Source of the DNA: JABMQF01 sp964563755
Lineage (GTDB): Archaea; Nanobdellota; Nanobdellia; Woesearchaeales; UBA11576
Assembly (NCBI GenBank): GCA_964563755.1
Contig: CAZLYC010000014.1
Coordinates: 1-30,832 of the forward strand
Reading direction: 5' to 3'
DNA: 30,832 nt
Part shown: one piece after another, positions 1 to 7,593 of the stretch
Numbering within the stretch: the stretch's first letter is position 1
Layout: the number at the start of each line of letters is the position of its first letter
The notes under the pieces: generated by a model
The model's input: the letters and a program-made list of their open reading frames with translations, nothing else
Told to the model about the DNA's origin: nothing
Databases searched by the model: none
Position numbers and translations under genes: made by a program

Positions 1-1883
1 GCGATGCCGGCACTCCAAGGATGCAGGAAATATCTGGTTACATAAGACAGGGTGCTATGGCTTACCTCCATAGGCAGTACATCTTCATATCGATATTCGT
101 TGTTGTTGTGGCTGCTGTTCTAGGTTACCTGATAAACATCCCGACAATGATATGCTTCGTGATTGGAGCTGTGCTTTCGATACTTTCCGGCTTTATCGGT
201 ATGTTCGTAGCTACAATAGCTAATGTCAGGACAACTGCTGCGGCCAGGACATCTTTATCTGGTGCGTTAAAAGTCGCGTTCTCTTCAGGAATGGTATCTG
301 GTCTTAGTGTTGTTGGGCTGGGCCTTTTCGGTTTGACTGTTCTCTATATTATATTCCGTGACCCTAGTATTATCTTCGGTTATTCTTTTGGTGCGTCATC
401 TGTCGCGCTCTTCGCAAGAGTGGGCGGAGGCATCTATACTAAGGCTGCTGATGTCGGCGCAGACCTTGTAGGCAAGGTCGAGGCAGGCATCCCTGAGGAT
501 GATCCTAGGAATCCTGCTGTCATCGCAGACCAGGTAGGTGATAATGTCGGTGATGTCGCTGGCATGGGCGCTGACCTTTTCGAGAGCTATGTTGGCTCTA
601 TTATAGCGGCTATGGCTCTTGGCTTTTTGCAGTTCGGTAAGAATGGTGTCATGGTTCCTCTTTGCGTTGCTGCAGCAGGGACATTGGCATCGATTTTAGG
701 GACTTTTTTTGTAAGGGCCAAGAAAGAGAAGAACTTAGGTCTTGCTTTGAGGCTTGGCCTTTGGTCAAGTTCAGCGATGGTTGTCATAGCGTCTTATTTC
801 ATAACATCTTATTTCATGGATGAGATGGGTGTTTTTGTCGCGATTGTCGCAGGCATCTTCTCGGGTTTGATAATAGGATGGCTGACTGAGTATTATACCT
901 CTTCGAACTATCCTCCTGTGAAAAGCATAGCAGAAGCGTCAAAGACCGGGGCAGGGACTACTGTGATACAGGGTCTTTCTGTCGGCATGCGCTCGACTGC
1001 TTTGCCTGTCTTAGTGGTTTGTGTCGCGATATATGTTTCGTATTATTTCGCAGGGCTTTATGGAATTGCTATTGCTGGTGTTGGTATGCTTTCAACATTA
1101 GGTATAAGTCTTGCTATAGATGCGTATGGGCCTGTCGCTGACAATGCTGGCGGCATAACAGAGATGGCTGGTCTTGGCGGAGCTGTGAGGAAGAGGACGG
1201 ATGTCCTTGACGCTTTGGGCAACACGACTGCAGCTATAGGTAAGGGTTTTGCTATCGGTTCTGCTGCGTTGACTGCGCTGGCTTTGTTCGCTGCGTATTC
1301 TGTTGCGGCAAATGTCGGTTCTATGTCTTTGCTTGACCCTGTGGTCATCATCGGGCTTCTGATTGGTGGCATCATGCCTTTCCTTTTCGCTTCGATGGCT
1401 ATGCGTGCTGTCGGCCAGGCTGCGTTTGACATGATTGAAGAAGTCAGGCGACAGTTCAGGACAATAAAGGGATTGATGCAGGGCAAGGCTAAGGCGGATT
1501 ATTCAAAGTGCGTCGATATAGCTGCAAAAAGCGCCTTGAAGAGGATGATTCTTCCAGGACTGAGCGCAGTTGTTGTACCTCTCGTTGTAGGGTTCACTCT
1601 CGGTACAGAAGCATTGGGAGGTGTTCTTGCAGGCTCTCTTGTCACTGGAGTCATGATGGCAATAATGATGGCTAATGCTGGCGGCGCATGGGACAATGCT
1701 AAGAAGTATATTGAAGGCGGTAAGTTCGGTGGAAAAGGCAGTGCTGCGCACAAGGCGGCTGTCGTCGGAGACACTGTCGGTGACCCGTTCAAGGATACCG
1801 CAGGTCCGTCAATGAACATCTTGATTAAGCTGATGAGCATTGTTGCGCTGGTATTCGTGCCGCTTTTCTTAGCGGTTAAATGA
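1..1883 (+). CDS. hppA: Membrane-bound K+-dependent ion-pumping pyrophosphatase, 5' end outside window
   Basis: Couples PPi hydrolysis in the cytoplasm to Na+ and/or H+ export across the membrane. The reading frame is open from base 3 (residues DAGTPR precede the first Met at 21), so the start lies upstream and the first helix is missing. Counting from the Met at 21: substrate-binding DVGADLVGKVE at 144-154, the DQVGDNVGD Asp cluster at 170-178, GNTTAAIGKG at 400-409 and a C-terminal GDTVGDPFKDTAGPS near 584. About 15 hydrophobic helices are visible. The Ala after GNTTA is the signature of the K+-dependent subclass (K+-independent enzymes have Lys there). Glu188 in DLFESY sits at the helix-6 position typical of Na+-pumping members, whereas plant H+-type enzymes carry it four residues later; the ion call is inference. 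The 3' end overlaps the convergent downstream gene by 15 bp. Confidence 0.97.
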   Translation, partial: DAGTPRMQEISGYIRQGAMAYLHRQYIFISIFVVVVAAVLGYLINIPTMICFVIGAVLSILSGFIGMFVATIANVRTTAAARTSLSGALKVAFSSGMVSGLSVVGLGLFGLTVLYIIFRDPSIIFGYSFGASSVALFARVGGGIYTKAADVGADLVGKVEAGIPEDDPRNPAVIADQVGDNVGDVAGMGADLFESYVGSIIAAMALGFLQFGKNGVMVPLCVAAAGTLASILGTFFVRAKKEKNLGLALRLGLWSSSAMVVIASYFITSYFMDEMGVFVAIVAGIFSGLIIGWLTEYYTSSNYPPVKSIAEASKTGAGTTVIQGLSVGMRSTALPVLVVCVAIYVSYYFAGLYGIAIAGVGMLSTLGISLAIDAYGPVADNAGGITEMAGLGGAVRKRTDVLDALGNTTAAIGKGFAIGSAALTALALFAAYSVAANVGSMSLLDPVVIIGLLIGGIMPFLFASMAMRAVGQAAFDMIEEVRRQFRTIKGLMQGKAKADYSKCVDIAAKSALKRMILPGLSAVVVPLVVGFTLGTEALGGVLAGSLVTGVMMAIMMANAGGAWDNAKKYIEGGKFGGKGSAAHKAAVVGDTVGDPFKDTAGPSMNILIKLMSIVALVFVPLFLAVK

Positions 1884-2909
1884 TTTCTTTTTAGGTTTTA
1901 TTTTTGCTATTCCTTTTAATTTTCTTCTTCCTTTTATTTTCATCTCGTAAGGTAGCTTGTAGAGGAAATCCTCGCCGAACTTCTGCACGCAGGCCATTAT
2001 TAGGGCAGGTTCGACTGTCAGCGCTATCTTATCCTTGAATTCTTTGAAGAATTTTATCATAAAGTCTTCGTTTAGATTTTCTGAGTAGTATTCTGTTATC
2101 CTCCCGTTGTAGGGATACTTCCTTCTTTGCTCGATGAACTCTCCTGCTTCGTAGTTTATCCTTGCGGTGAAGCACAGGTGGTAGCCGACGTCTCTTGGCA
2201 TCGCTGCGAGTGTGAGGCAGCTCGCTGATTTAACTATGACATCGTCAGGCATAAGCAGTTCTGCGAGCATCTTGTTGGGCTTGTCAGGATTCTTGTTGTC
2301 TTCGTAAGGATTCATCTCACGTCTCATGCCTTGTTTTGCCTGCTCGAACATCTCTTTTCCTTGTCCTTCGACGAGTTTCTTCATCAGGATGTCGTGTGCG
2401 TAATTCTTGTCTATATCTTCGCCCCATGAGTGCGTGAACAGGTAATTGCCTGCCCAGGATGCCCTGTTGTTCGACCTTAGCGCGTAGATTATCTTGTTGT
2501 CAAGCGTTATCGGTATATGATGTATGCAGAAGAACGGTCTCATGCATTTTGCCTCAAGCATTGAGTCATACTCATCTCCCTGCGGCAATGTGAGCTGCCA
2601 GTCAAGATAGCCCGAGTCAAAAAGTTCAAGATCAAGAGTTCCTTCTGTGGAGATTGGTCTTGTCATACCCGGGAACTTTCCTTCCCGTTTTACTCCGTTA
2701 GGGAATTTCTTTATGTATCTGTCCTGCCATATCCGTTCCATGTTTTCAGAAAGTTCAGGAGCGTCTCTCTTGCGTATTGTTATGTCATTCTGTGAATATG
2801 CTTTTGTCAGGTCTTTAGGGTTTTTCGTGAAGATGAGATATCTGCCTGGAGAATATATTTGCGCCTGCTCTTTACGCATAGGTATTAGTCTGGAGTCTAT
2901 TTCTTCCAT
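1869..2909 (-). CDS. Conserved-looking protein of unknown function, 346 aa
   Basis: I do not recognise this family. It is a soluble, mixed alpha/beta protein with no signal peptide or membrane helix, and a very basic C-terminal tail (KIKGRRKLKGIAKIKPKKKS). The middle part, with KIIYALRSNNRASWAGNYLFTHSWGED, alternates beta-strand-like stretches with Arg/Asn loops, and superficially recalls Nudix-like folds, but no Nudix box is present. A GTG at 2927 would add six residues. I prefer the ATG at 2909 because the TATA-like AAATATTAAATATTT (minus strand, about 2930-2945) is placed 25-30 nt ahead of it, giving a leaderless mRNA. The gene stands alone and converges on hppA with a 15-bp overlap of the two 3' ends. 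Confidence 0.8.
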   Translation of the reverse strand: MEEIDSRLIPMRKEQAQIYSPGRYLIFTKNPKDLTKAYSQNDITIRKRDAPELSENMERIWQDRYIKKFPNGVKREGKFPGMTRPISTEGTLDLELFDSGYLDWQLTLPQGDEYDSMLEAKCMRPFFCIHHIPITLDNKIIYALRSNNRASWAGNYLFTHSWGEDIDKNYAHDILMKKLVEGQGKEMFEQAKQGMRREMNPYEDNKNPDKPNKMLAELLMPDDVIVKSASCLTLAAMPRDVGYHLCFTARINYEAGEFIEQRRKYPYNGRITEYYSENLNEDFMIKFFKEFKDKIALTVEPALIMACVQKFGEDFLYKLPYEMKIKGRRKLKGIAKIKPKKKSFNR

Positions 2910-2976
2910 GCTTATTTTTTTAGTCACGCAAATATTTAATATTTACCATTAATTAGTAATTAACAAATTAACGAGG

Positions 2977-3028
2977 AGATTACTTACATTGTAGGTATAA
3001 GTAATAATCTTAGTCACTTGATAGTGAC
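2977..3028. repeat. Two AT-rich inverted repeats upstream of a promoter
   Basis: An imperfect inverted repeat pairs AGATTACTTA (2977-2986) with TAAGTAATAATCT (2998-3010, three extra bases). Directly after it a perfect 6-bp repeat, GTCACT-TGAT-AGTGAC, lies at 3013-3028. Both lie just upstream of the BRE/TATA at 3036-3050, where archaeal activators or repressors bind, and between that promoter and the divergent promoter of the gene starting at 2909. They may be regulator-binding sites or RNA hairpins; the sequence does not decide. Confidence 0.4.
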
Positions 3029-3035
3029 AACAAAA

Positions 3036-3050
3036 CGAAAGATTTATATA
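3036..3050 (+). promoter_or_regulatory. BRE/TATA promoter for a possible small RNA
   Basis: CGAAAG followed by ATTTATATA is an excellent archaeal BRE-TATA pair on the plus strand. Initiation is expected near 3068-3072. No plus-strand gene follows: the next annotated gene is on the minus strand and ends at 3163. The promoter therefore appears to drive the short hairpin-rich stretch at 3068-3158. Confidence 0.5.
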
Positions 3051-3067
3051 TTTACTATTTACCTATC

Positions 3068-3158
3068 TGATTTCCAGAGACAATGCTGAATTGTCTCGCT
3101 CCTGCCCAAGGGTGGTTTATGTTCTAGGATCCCCCTGAAAGTAACGCTCTTGGGTATT
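3068..3158 (+). ncRNA. Candidate structured small RNA, unknown family
   Basis: Downstream of a strong TATA box lie two hairpins without coding potential: GAGACAAT-GCTGA-ATTGTCTC (3077-3097, perfect 8-bp stem) and a CCCAAG/CTTGGG stem (3105-3110 with 3149-3154) enclosing a 38-nt loop. It ends just before the stop codon of the convergent gene at 3163, followed by a T-rich stretch. No box C/D (RTGATGA) or H/ACA pattern is present. Alternatively the hairpins act as the 3' UTR of the convergent minus-strand gene. Boundaries are approximate. Confidence 0.35.
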
Positions 3159-3162
3159 ATTC

Positions 3163-3693
3163 TTACCAGAACTTGATTCTAAGAAGGAATTTCTTTATGT
3201 CTTTTAGCATGTCTTCCTGGTATAGCAGCCAGAAAAGCAGCAATGCTCCGTCTAGTATTGCAACCCTGAATTTTGTCCCTATGAGCGGCGGAAGAGATAT
3301 TCCTATCTTCAACGGATAGAACCAATAGTATAGATGGTCTATAGCGTCAAGCATCGTGTGCGTCGCGAATCCTATGCTCGCCGTAAAGAGAATGCTGTAT
3401 GTTGTTCTCCACCCTTCAGATTTCAGTGTCTTACTTTTCTTTAGGAAAAATATGAGCAGTCCTATTGCGGTTAGTAACAGAGGTATGAATAGCGTGTGAG
3501 TCAATCCTCTGTGATATCCTGTGAAATCGCTTCCTTTCAGCAGCCATCCTGCGATGAAGTCGTAGTCTGGCGCAGGACCGATGAATCCTGCCAGGAAAAC
3601 ATACCATTTGGAGAACTTCTTTTTTGCGAAATATCTTCTATATACTTCTAGGATTATCATCGGTACCAATATGTGTGTTACAGGATTTGCCAT
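3163..3693 (-). CDS. YdjM-family (LexA-regulated type) membrane metal-dependent hydrolase
   Basis: Integral membrane protein of 176 aa with about four helices. It carries the scattered metal-site motifs of the YdjM/PF04307 family: THILVP at 6-11, PDYDF at 42-46, HRGLTHT at about 60-66, and THTMLDAIDH at about 112-121. Members are predicted phospholipase-like or other metal-dependent membrane hydrolases; substrates are mostly unknown. The length matches the short archaeal members. It begins MANPVTH and stands alone, divergent from nreA; the region between holds both promoters in under 100 bp. The LexA name comes from E. coli and implies nothing about regulation here. Confidence 0.85.
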   Translation of the reverse strand: MANPVTHILVPMIILEVYRRYFAKKKFSKWYVFLAGFIGPAPDYDFIAGWLLKGSDFTGYHRGLTHTLFIPLLLTAIGLLIFFLKKSKTLKSEGWRTTYSILFTASIGFATHTMLDAIDHLYYWFYPLKIGISLPPLIGTKFRVAILDGALLLFWLLYQEDMLKDIKKFLLRIKFW

Positions 3694-3757
3694 TGCTTTT
3701 TATCCTGAGGTTTTTCTTTTTAAACTTGTTGTTTGTCGATAAAGCTGGAGGTGCATA

Positions 3758-3767
3758 TTTTTTATAC
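3758..3767 (+). promoter_or_regulatory. TATA box of nreA (decides start)
   Basis: The T-rich run ending in TTTATAC lies 25-30 nt upstream of the ATG at 3790, the expected archaeal spacing for a leaderless transcript. It would lie inside the coding region if translation began at the in-frame ATG at 3733, so the later ATG is preferred. Confidence 0.6.
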
Positions 3768-3789
3768 CTGCGAGGCTTTTTTTGTTAGC

Positions 3790-4977
3790 ATGAACGTCCA
3801 GTGTATAAAGTGCAAGGGCCGTAATCTCTGCGGGAGAAAGTTCTGCGCTATATCTTCGAAGATAACTAGCCAGAAGGCATTGAACCAGAATTCTAAACAG
3901 GACTTTTTCGGCGCAGCGCCGAACATATTTATCGGAAGGCACGGATATCCTGACGTGAATGTAGGTCTGCTTTCAACAGAGAAGTACGCGAATCATGATG
4001 CTCCTCTTCTATGGAGCAAGGATAATTATCAAATTCAGCAGATAATCGACCTGCGTACAAGTCTCATCAACTCAAGCTTCAGCGCGAATGTGCGTTCTTT
4101 CAATGACCGTTTCCTTGAGCTTTCGCAGGAAGTCTCTCTTGCGTCAAAGCCTGTTGATGTCGAGGTGAATCTCAACAAGAAGCCTTTCTTTAACATCAAT
4201 TTCAACCAGGACACTATGCCTCACGGCCCGAACGTGAGGCTGAAAAAGGCGAGAATAACAGAGAACCCCAAGATTCCTCACAAGGTCGACAAGGTCGTGT
4301 CTGACATCGACTTGAAAGCGTCTGACGCCATAGCTATGTTGCGTAAGGATTATGATGAGAATTACCTCACTAAAGTATTGAGCGTCGGGAACCTTGGAGT
4401 TAAGACTGAGCGCAAGCTTGTGCCGACAAGGTGGAGCATAACTGCAGTTGACGACATAGTGGGTAAGCAGATGATAGATGATGTGAAGAAGCATCCTACG
4501 TCGGATTACCTCTCTTTCTTCGGCGGCTATCTTGGCAATTATTATCTTGTTCTTATGTTCCCGCATGTCTGGAGCTATGAATTGTTTGAGACTGTTGTCG
4601 GTGAGAATTCAAGTTTCTCGACAGACTTTGAAGGCTATGCTGGCAGGAAGGATTATGCGGACAATACTGCCGGCGGATATTATGCTGCAAGGCACGCTAT
4701 TCTTGAACAATTATCAAAGATGAAGCGTCAGTCTTCTGTTCTTGCATTGAGATTTATAACGAATGAGTACTGGGCGCCGTTGGGCTTGTGGGTTGTTCGT
4801 GAAGCGACAAGGAAATCCGTGCAATCCAAGCCAATTGAGTTCGGTTCAAAGGAGCTGATGCTGAAATACGCCCAGACTTTTGTTAAGAAGAAGTTCGGGT
4901 TCGACATCTCTGCGCTCATAAGACAGAGCAGGCTTCTCGACATGATTGACAGGCAGAAGACATTGAAGGAATTCTAG
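3790..4977 (+). CDS. nreA: NreA, archaeal PCNA-associated DNA repair protein
   Basis: Member of the archaeal Nre family (COG1602), proteins linked to DNA damage repair and to the sliding clamp PCNA. From the Met at 3790 the protein is 395 aa, close to the usual size of about 400-420. The N-terminal zinc finger is CIKC at 5-8 with Cys14 and Cys19. Next comes the family hallmark FGAAPNIFIGRHGYPDVNVG, then a long alpha/beta body with FGGYLGNYY and the conserved NEYWAPLGLWVVRE near the C-terminus. The last seven residues, QKTLKEF, are a PIP-box-like clamp-binding tail, as known for NreA homologues. The zinc cysteines and clamp tail are both intact, so the protein should be functional. Transcribed alone; its 3' end abuts the structured element at 4980-5127. 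Confidence 0.93.
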   Translation: MNVQCIKCKGRNLCGRKFCAISSKITSQKALNQNSKQDFFGAAPNIFIGRHGYPDVNVGLLSTEKYANHDAPLLWSKDNYQIQQIIDLRTSLINSSFSANVRSFNDRFLELSQEVSLASKPVDVEVNLNKKPFFNINFNQDTMPHGPNVRLKKARITENPKIPHKVDKVVSDIDLKASDAIAMLRKDYDENYLTKVLSVGNLGVKTERKLVPTRWSITAVDDIVGKQMIDDVKKHPTSDYLSFFGGYLGNYYLVLMFPHVWSYELFETVVGENSSFSTDFEGYAGRKDYADNTAGGYYAARHAILEQLSKMKRQSSVLALRFITNEYWAPLGLWVVREATRKSVQSKPIEFGSKELMLKYAQTFVKKKFGFDISALIRQSRLLDMIDRQKTLKEF

Positions 4978-4979
4978 CA

Positions 4980-5127
4980 GCACCGCCACGGCCTTAGCGA
5001 GCTGAAGAAGTAGTATTCTGATTTATGGTGTACTCAGATGATTACGCAGATTTCCGATACGAGCGAGCAGACGTGGCGGTGCGACTTTCAGCGCCAATGC
5101 CTCGCTCGCTTGGCGGCATTGCTTTTT
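4980..5127 (+). ncRNA. Candidate structured RNA with terminal hairpin, 3' of nreA
   Basis: An 11-bp GC-rich perfect stem, GCACCGCCACG (4980-4990) with CGTGGCGGTGC (5072-5082), closes an 81-nt insert containing an inner TCTGA/TCAGA pairing. It is followed by hairpin CAATGCC/GGCATTG (5095-5101 with 5115-5121) and five T residues (5123-5127). The GC-rich stem stands out in a gene-free interval starting two bases after the nreA stop. No plus-strand TATA was found, so it might be processed from the nreA transcript; on the minus strand a TTTATAAA at 5154-5162 could also serve it. No known RNA family was recognised. Confidence 0.4.
5095..5127 (+). terminator. Hairpin plus T-run terminator
   Basis: Stem CAATGCC/GGCATTG (5095-5101, 5115-5121) is followed at 5123-5127 by TTTTT. 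A competing stem CGCCAA/TTGGCG (5092-5097, 5110-5115) overlaps it. It would end transcription from nreA or the candidate RNA before the promoter at 5154. Confidence 0.5.
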
Positions 5128-5153
5128 GGGTCATTCGCGTCATTTCCGTAACC

Positions 5154-5162
5154 TTTATAAAT
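5154..5162 (+). promoter_or_regulatory. TATA box for the gene at 5184
   Basis: TTTATAAAT lies 26 nt upstream of the ATG at 5184, which supports a leaderless mRNA and rejects the longer frame beginning at 5025, which would run through the hairpin element. The motif is nearly symmetrical and could also work on the minus strand. Confidence 0.55.
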
Positions 5163-5183
5163 GAATTCAGACTAATTTTTTGT

Positions 5184-5543
5184 ATGTTTGTCGAAAATAG
5201 CATCGGAGAGTCAGGAGAGATACGCCTTGTTGCAAAAGATGGCAGGGTCGTGAACCTTGGTAGCCACAGGTATGTCGCACGTATGCCTGATACTTTGTTT
5301 GAATCAGGTAATGGAAGAAAAGAGCTTCTAGACCTGCCGGATAAGGTCTTTGACTGTCTTTATTATGGCATAAAGAAGTACAATACTGTAAGATACAAGG
5401 AGATGCATAGCGGCGTTGTGGATGAGAATTCACAGGCGCTTGACAGGCACATAACCTGTCTTGAAGATTCTGTTGTATCTATGCTTGAAAAGCTTGCAGC
5501 TGCTGAATTATTCAGTTCCCCTGTAAATAAGAAGTACGATTAG
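5184..5543 (+). CDS. Small protein of unknown function, 119 aa
   Basis: Unrecognised soluble protein. The N-terminal third looks like a small beta-unit (GEIRLVAKDGRVVNLGSHRYVARM), the rest is helical (LPDKVFDCLYYGIKKYN and a C-terminal LEDSVVSMLEKLAAAELF). No metal or catalytic motif is evident. Start chosen at 5184 because a TATA box lies 26 nt upstream. It converges with the operon ending at 5548, the stops being only a few bases apart. Confidence 0.7.
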   Translation: MFVENSIGESGEIRLVAKDGRVVNLGSHRYVARMPDTLFESGNGRKELLDLPDKVFDCLYYGIKKYNTVRYKEMHSGVVDENSQALDRHITCLEDSVVSMLEKLAAAELFSSPVNKKYD

Positions 5544-5547
5544 ATAA

Positions 5548-6705
5548 TCATTCTTTATCTTGCTTTACATTCTTTAGTTTTACTAAGCTAGGCAGGGTTT
5601 TCTCGACATATTGCAGTTTCTCGCCATCGCTGAACTTGACGAGCATGCCATTGTCAGGCAGTTTCTTGAGGATGACTCCTGCGTATTTGCCGAACAATAA
5701 TACCTGTCCTAGGTTATAGCTGTTCGTAGGCTGGTAGAACTCAAAGTGCTTTAGATGCGGGAATTTCTCCATGTCATCGTCATAAAGTAAGGTAGTTATG
5801 CAGTCATACACTCTTTCAGGGCATCTTTCCTTGTTGTTGAATGAGGTTGTCATCTCGCCTTTCATCATGACTTCTGCCTCGATAAGGTCTTCTTCTATCT
5901 GCTCGACTGTCTCATATTTTCCATCCTTTATTAGGTGCTTCACGACAGCTTCAAGAGCGAAGAAAGGCATGTATCCTTCAGGCGCGTTGTATTCTTTCCT
6001 CTTGTCGGATATCATCTTGTGTAAAAGGGAATAACTAACGTCATACGGTTTGGTTATGTGCTCAAGTGAAGTGGGTTTTATCTCTCTTTTATTCTGTTGT
6101 GCCTGAGGTTTTTCTTTTTTTTCTATTTTAGGCATGCATATTATCTTTATCGTGTTCTTGGTCTCCTGCTCATTGGTGGAGTCTATCATCTCAGGAAGCT
6201 TTTTCTTTATCGGCACGACAGTCTTTTCAGGTTCTTTCACCTGCGGCTCATCTTCAATAGACAGTATCTTTGTATCGACATCATTTATCTCGACAATTTT
6301 TGTTTCATGCTCTTTTTTCTGTTCGGTTTCAGGTTTTGGTCTGGTGTAATCTCTATACCTGCGGCTTCCGCCGTTCTCTCCCATCACCCGTTGTCTTGCT
6401 CTCCTTGCTGCGACATCAAGCTCTATGGGTACATCTTTATTGTTTGATTTGTAGAAATATTCTACCATCTCTGCTGTCGGGACGAAATTTGTCTGTGCCT
6501 CTATCCTGACGAGGTCATATACTTTTGTCATGTTGTCCTTACAGTTGAGTCTCCTGGCTATGTAATCTATCGAGAATTTGAAAAGATCCGAGTACACTCT
6601 CTGCCCTTTGAACTGCTCCTTTGCTATGTCCTCTATTGTCTTCTCTTTTTTCTGTTCTGTTTCAGGCAGTGTTATCTGCGTTTCTGCGGTCTCGTCAGGT
6701 ATCAT
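5548..6705 (-). CDS. Cytoplasmic protein with Tudor-like C-terminal barrel, paralogue of its upstream neighbour
   Basis: 385 aa, third gene of a minus-strand operon; its ATG overlaps the stop of the preceding gene (ATGA, 6702-6705). Layout: helical N-terminal module (about 35-110), a charged Lys/Glu/Pro-rich linker (about 120-225), a helical module with MPFFALEAVVKHLIKDGKYETVEQIEEDL (about 247-275), and a C-terminal small barrel LGQVLLFGKYAGVILKK ... VKFSDGEKLQYVE. The last pattern (hxxG..h.F....G.I......V.F.DG.K.L) resembles the Tudor/KOW-like barrel found at the end of UvrD/PcrA-type proteins; that is my inference. Both helical modules and the barrel recur in the 294-aa neighbour, so the pair arose by tandem duplication with the linker expanded here. 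Function unknown. Confidence 0.75.
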   Translation of the reverse strand: MIPDETAETQITLPETEQKKEKTIEDIAKEQFKGQRVYSDLFKFSIDYIARRLNCKDNMTKVYDLVRIEAQTNFVPTAEMVEYFYKSNNKDVPIELDVAARRARQRVMGENGGSRRYRDYTRPKPETEQKKEHETKIVEINDVDTKILSIEDEPQVKEPEKTVVPIKKKLPEMIDSTNEQETKNTIKIICMPKIEKKEKPQAQQNKREIKPTSLEHITKPYDVSYSLLHKMISDKRKEYNAPEGYMPFFALEAVVKHLIKDGKYETVEQIEEDLIEAEVMMKGEMTTSFNNKERCPERVYDCITTLLYDDDMEKFPHLKHFEFYQPTNSYNLGQVLLFGKYAGVILKKLPDNGMLVKFSDGEKLQYVEKTLPSLVKLKNVKQDKE

Positions 6706-7586
6706 TTTTTAACACTTTCATCTTTGATATCATTGACTTTGAGGTCTAACGGGCATATGCATTCGTTCTTGTAGTGCCTGTCGTGAGTGTACCTTTCTCT
6801 GTATCTTCTTGTCTCTCCAGTGAGCATCTTGACTTCTATCTTGTCTTTCGGAAGTCTTCTTGTGACTGTCCCGATGGATTCATCGAATATGATTGTCTGC
6901 CCTAGAGCATACTGGCCTGATGGTTCGTATGCTATCGGCTCTTTTATTCTCGGTATGCTGTCATATTTCCGTCCTTCATGGTCGTGGATTATGTTTATCA
7001 GTCCTGAGTATAGTGATTCGCTGCACTCGTCTCCTTTTTTTAGCGCTTTCTTGACTATTCCATTCCTTTTGCCCTTTTTTATTGAGAATGCTTCATCAAG
7101 GTCTTCTATCGTGTCATAAATCCCGTCTTGTATAATCCTGCTGACTATAGCTTTTAGTGCGAATAGGGGTATGTTGCCGTTTACCTTGTGCATCTTTGTT
7201 GTCCTGTATGTGCTTTTATTGTTGAGTTCATCATGCCATTCTTTGATGTTTTTCGATTCTTGGTCAGAGTTCTCTGCGCGTCTCCTGTTTATTGTCCTGA
7301 ATTCTGTTTTTGTGTGTCGTATCGCCTTCTGGACTGCATTGTACACTTTTTCAGGCACATATTCGTTCCCTCTTTCATGCAGCGCCTGTATGTATGATGC
7401 AGGAGGAGCATCGTATTCATCGATTGAGAATCTTATCAGTTCGTATGCCCTTGAGAAGTCGTCTGTTGTGGAGACCAGTGCTATGAGTTCTTTTACTGCG
7501 TCTATGAATCTTTCGACGCTGACTTGTCCAGTCTGCTGCCTGCTCTTGACAATAGTCTCTAGTTTCTCATCTCTCAACAATATCAT
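6702..7586 (-). CDS. Cytoplasmic protein with Tudor-like C-terminal barrel, tandem paralogue
   Basis: 294 aa. It begins seven bases after the stop of the membrane protein upstream and overlaps the next gene by four bases, so the three are cotranscribed and probably translationally coupled. Modules match the 385-aa neighbour: N-terminal helical unit (FIDAVKELIALVSTTDD...YELIRF, about 27-55), middle helical unit IPLFALKAIVSRIIQDGIYDTIEDLDEAF (about 139-167), and barrel YALGQTIIFDESIGTVTRR ... EVKMLTGETRRYRE (about 225-265). No enzymatic motif is seen. The linker between modules is much shorter here. The combination suggests a scaffold or adaptor working with the exported partner gene, which is inference. 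Confidence 0.75.
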   Translation of the reverse strand: MILLRDEKLETIVKSRQQTGQVSVERFIDAVKELIALVSTTDDFSRAYELIRFSIDEYDAPPASYIQALHERGNEYVPEKVYNAVQKAIRHTKTEFRTINRRRAENSDQESKNIKEWHDELNNKSTYRTTKMHKVNGNIPLFALKAIVSRIIQDGIYDTIEDLDEAFSIKKGKRNGIVKKALKKGDECSESLYSGLINIIHDHEGRKYDSIPRIKEPIAYEPSGQYALGQTIIFDESIGTVTRRLPKDKIEVKMLTGETRRYRERYTHDRHYKNECICPLDLKVNDIKDESVKK

Positions 7587-7593
7587 CCCTTGC

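Noticed and set aside
1058..1486. 142-aa minus-strand frame in hppA
   Set aside because: Antisense to conserved pyrophosphatase sequence; Ala/Pro-rich shadow typical of opposite-strand frames.
3068..3158. tRNA, C/D or H/ACA RNA
   Set aside because: No T-arm GGTTCRANTCC, no RTGATGA box, no 3' ACA.
3700..3942. 80-aa minus-strand frame
   Set aside because: Lies opposite the promoter and zinc-finger part of nreA; no ribosome site or family, a shadow frame.
4980..5127. RNase P RNA or box C/D guide
   Set aside because: The minus strand has CTGAAAGTC resembling the P RNA core, but the partner conserved region and size are wrong; no paired C/D boxes.
5025..5183. 53-residue N-terminal extension of the 119-aa protein
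   Set aside because: It runs through the stem and terminator and over the TATA box; the extension looks non-coding.
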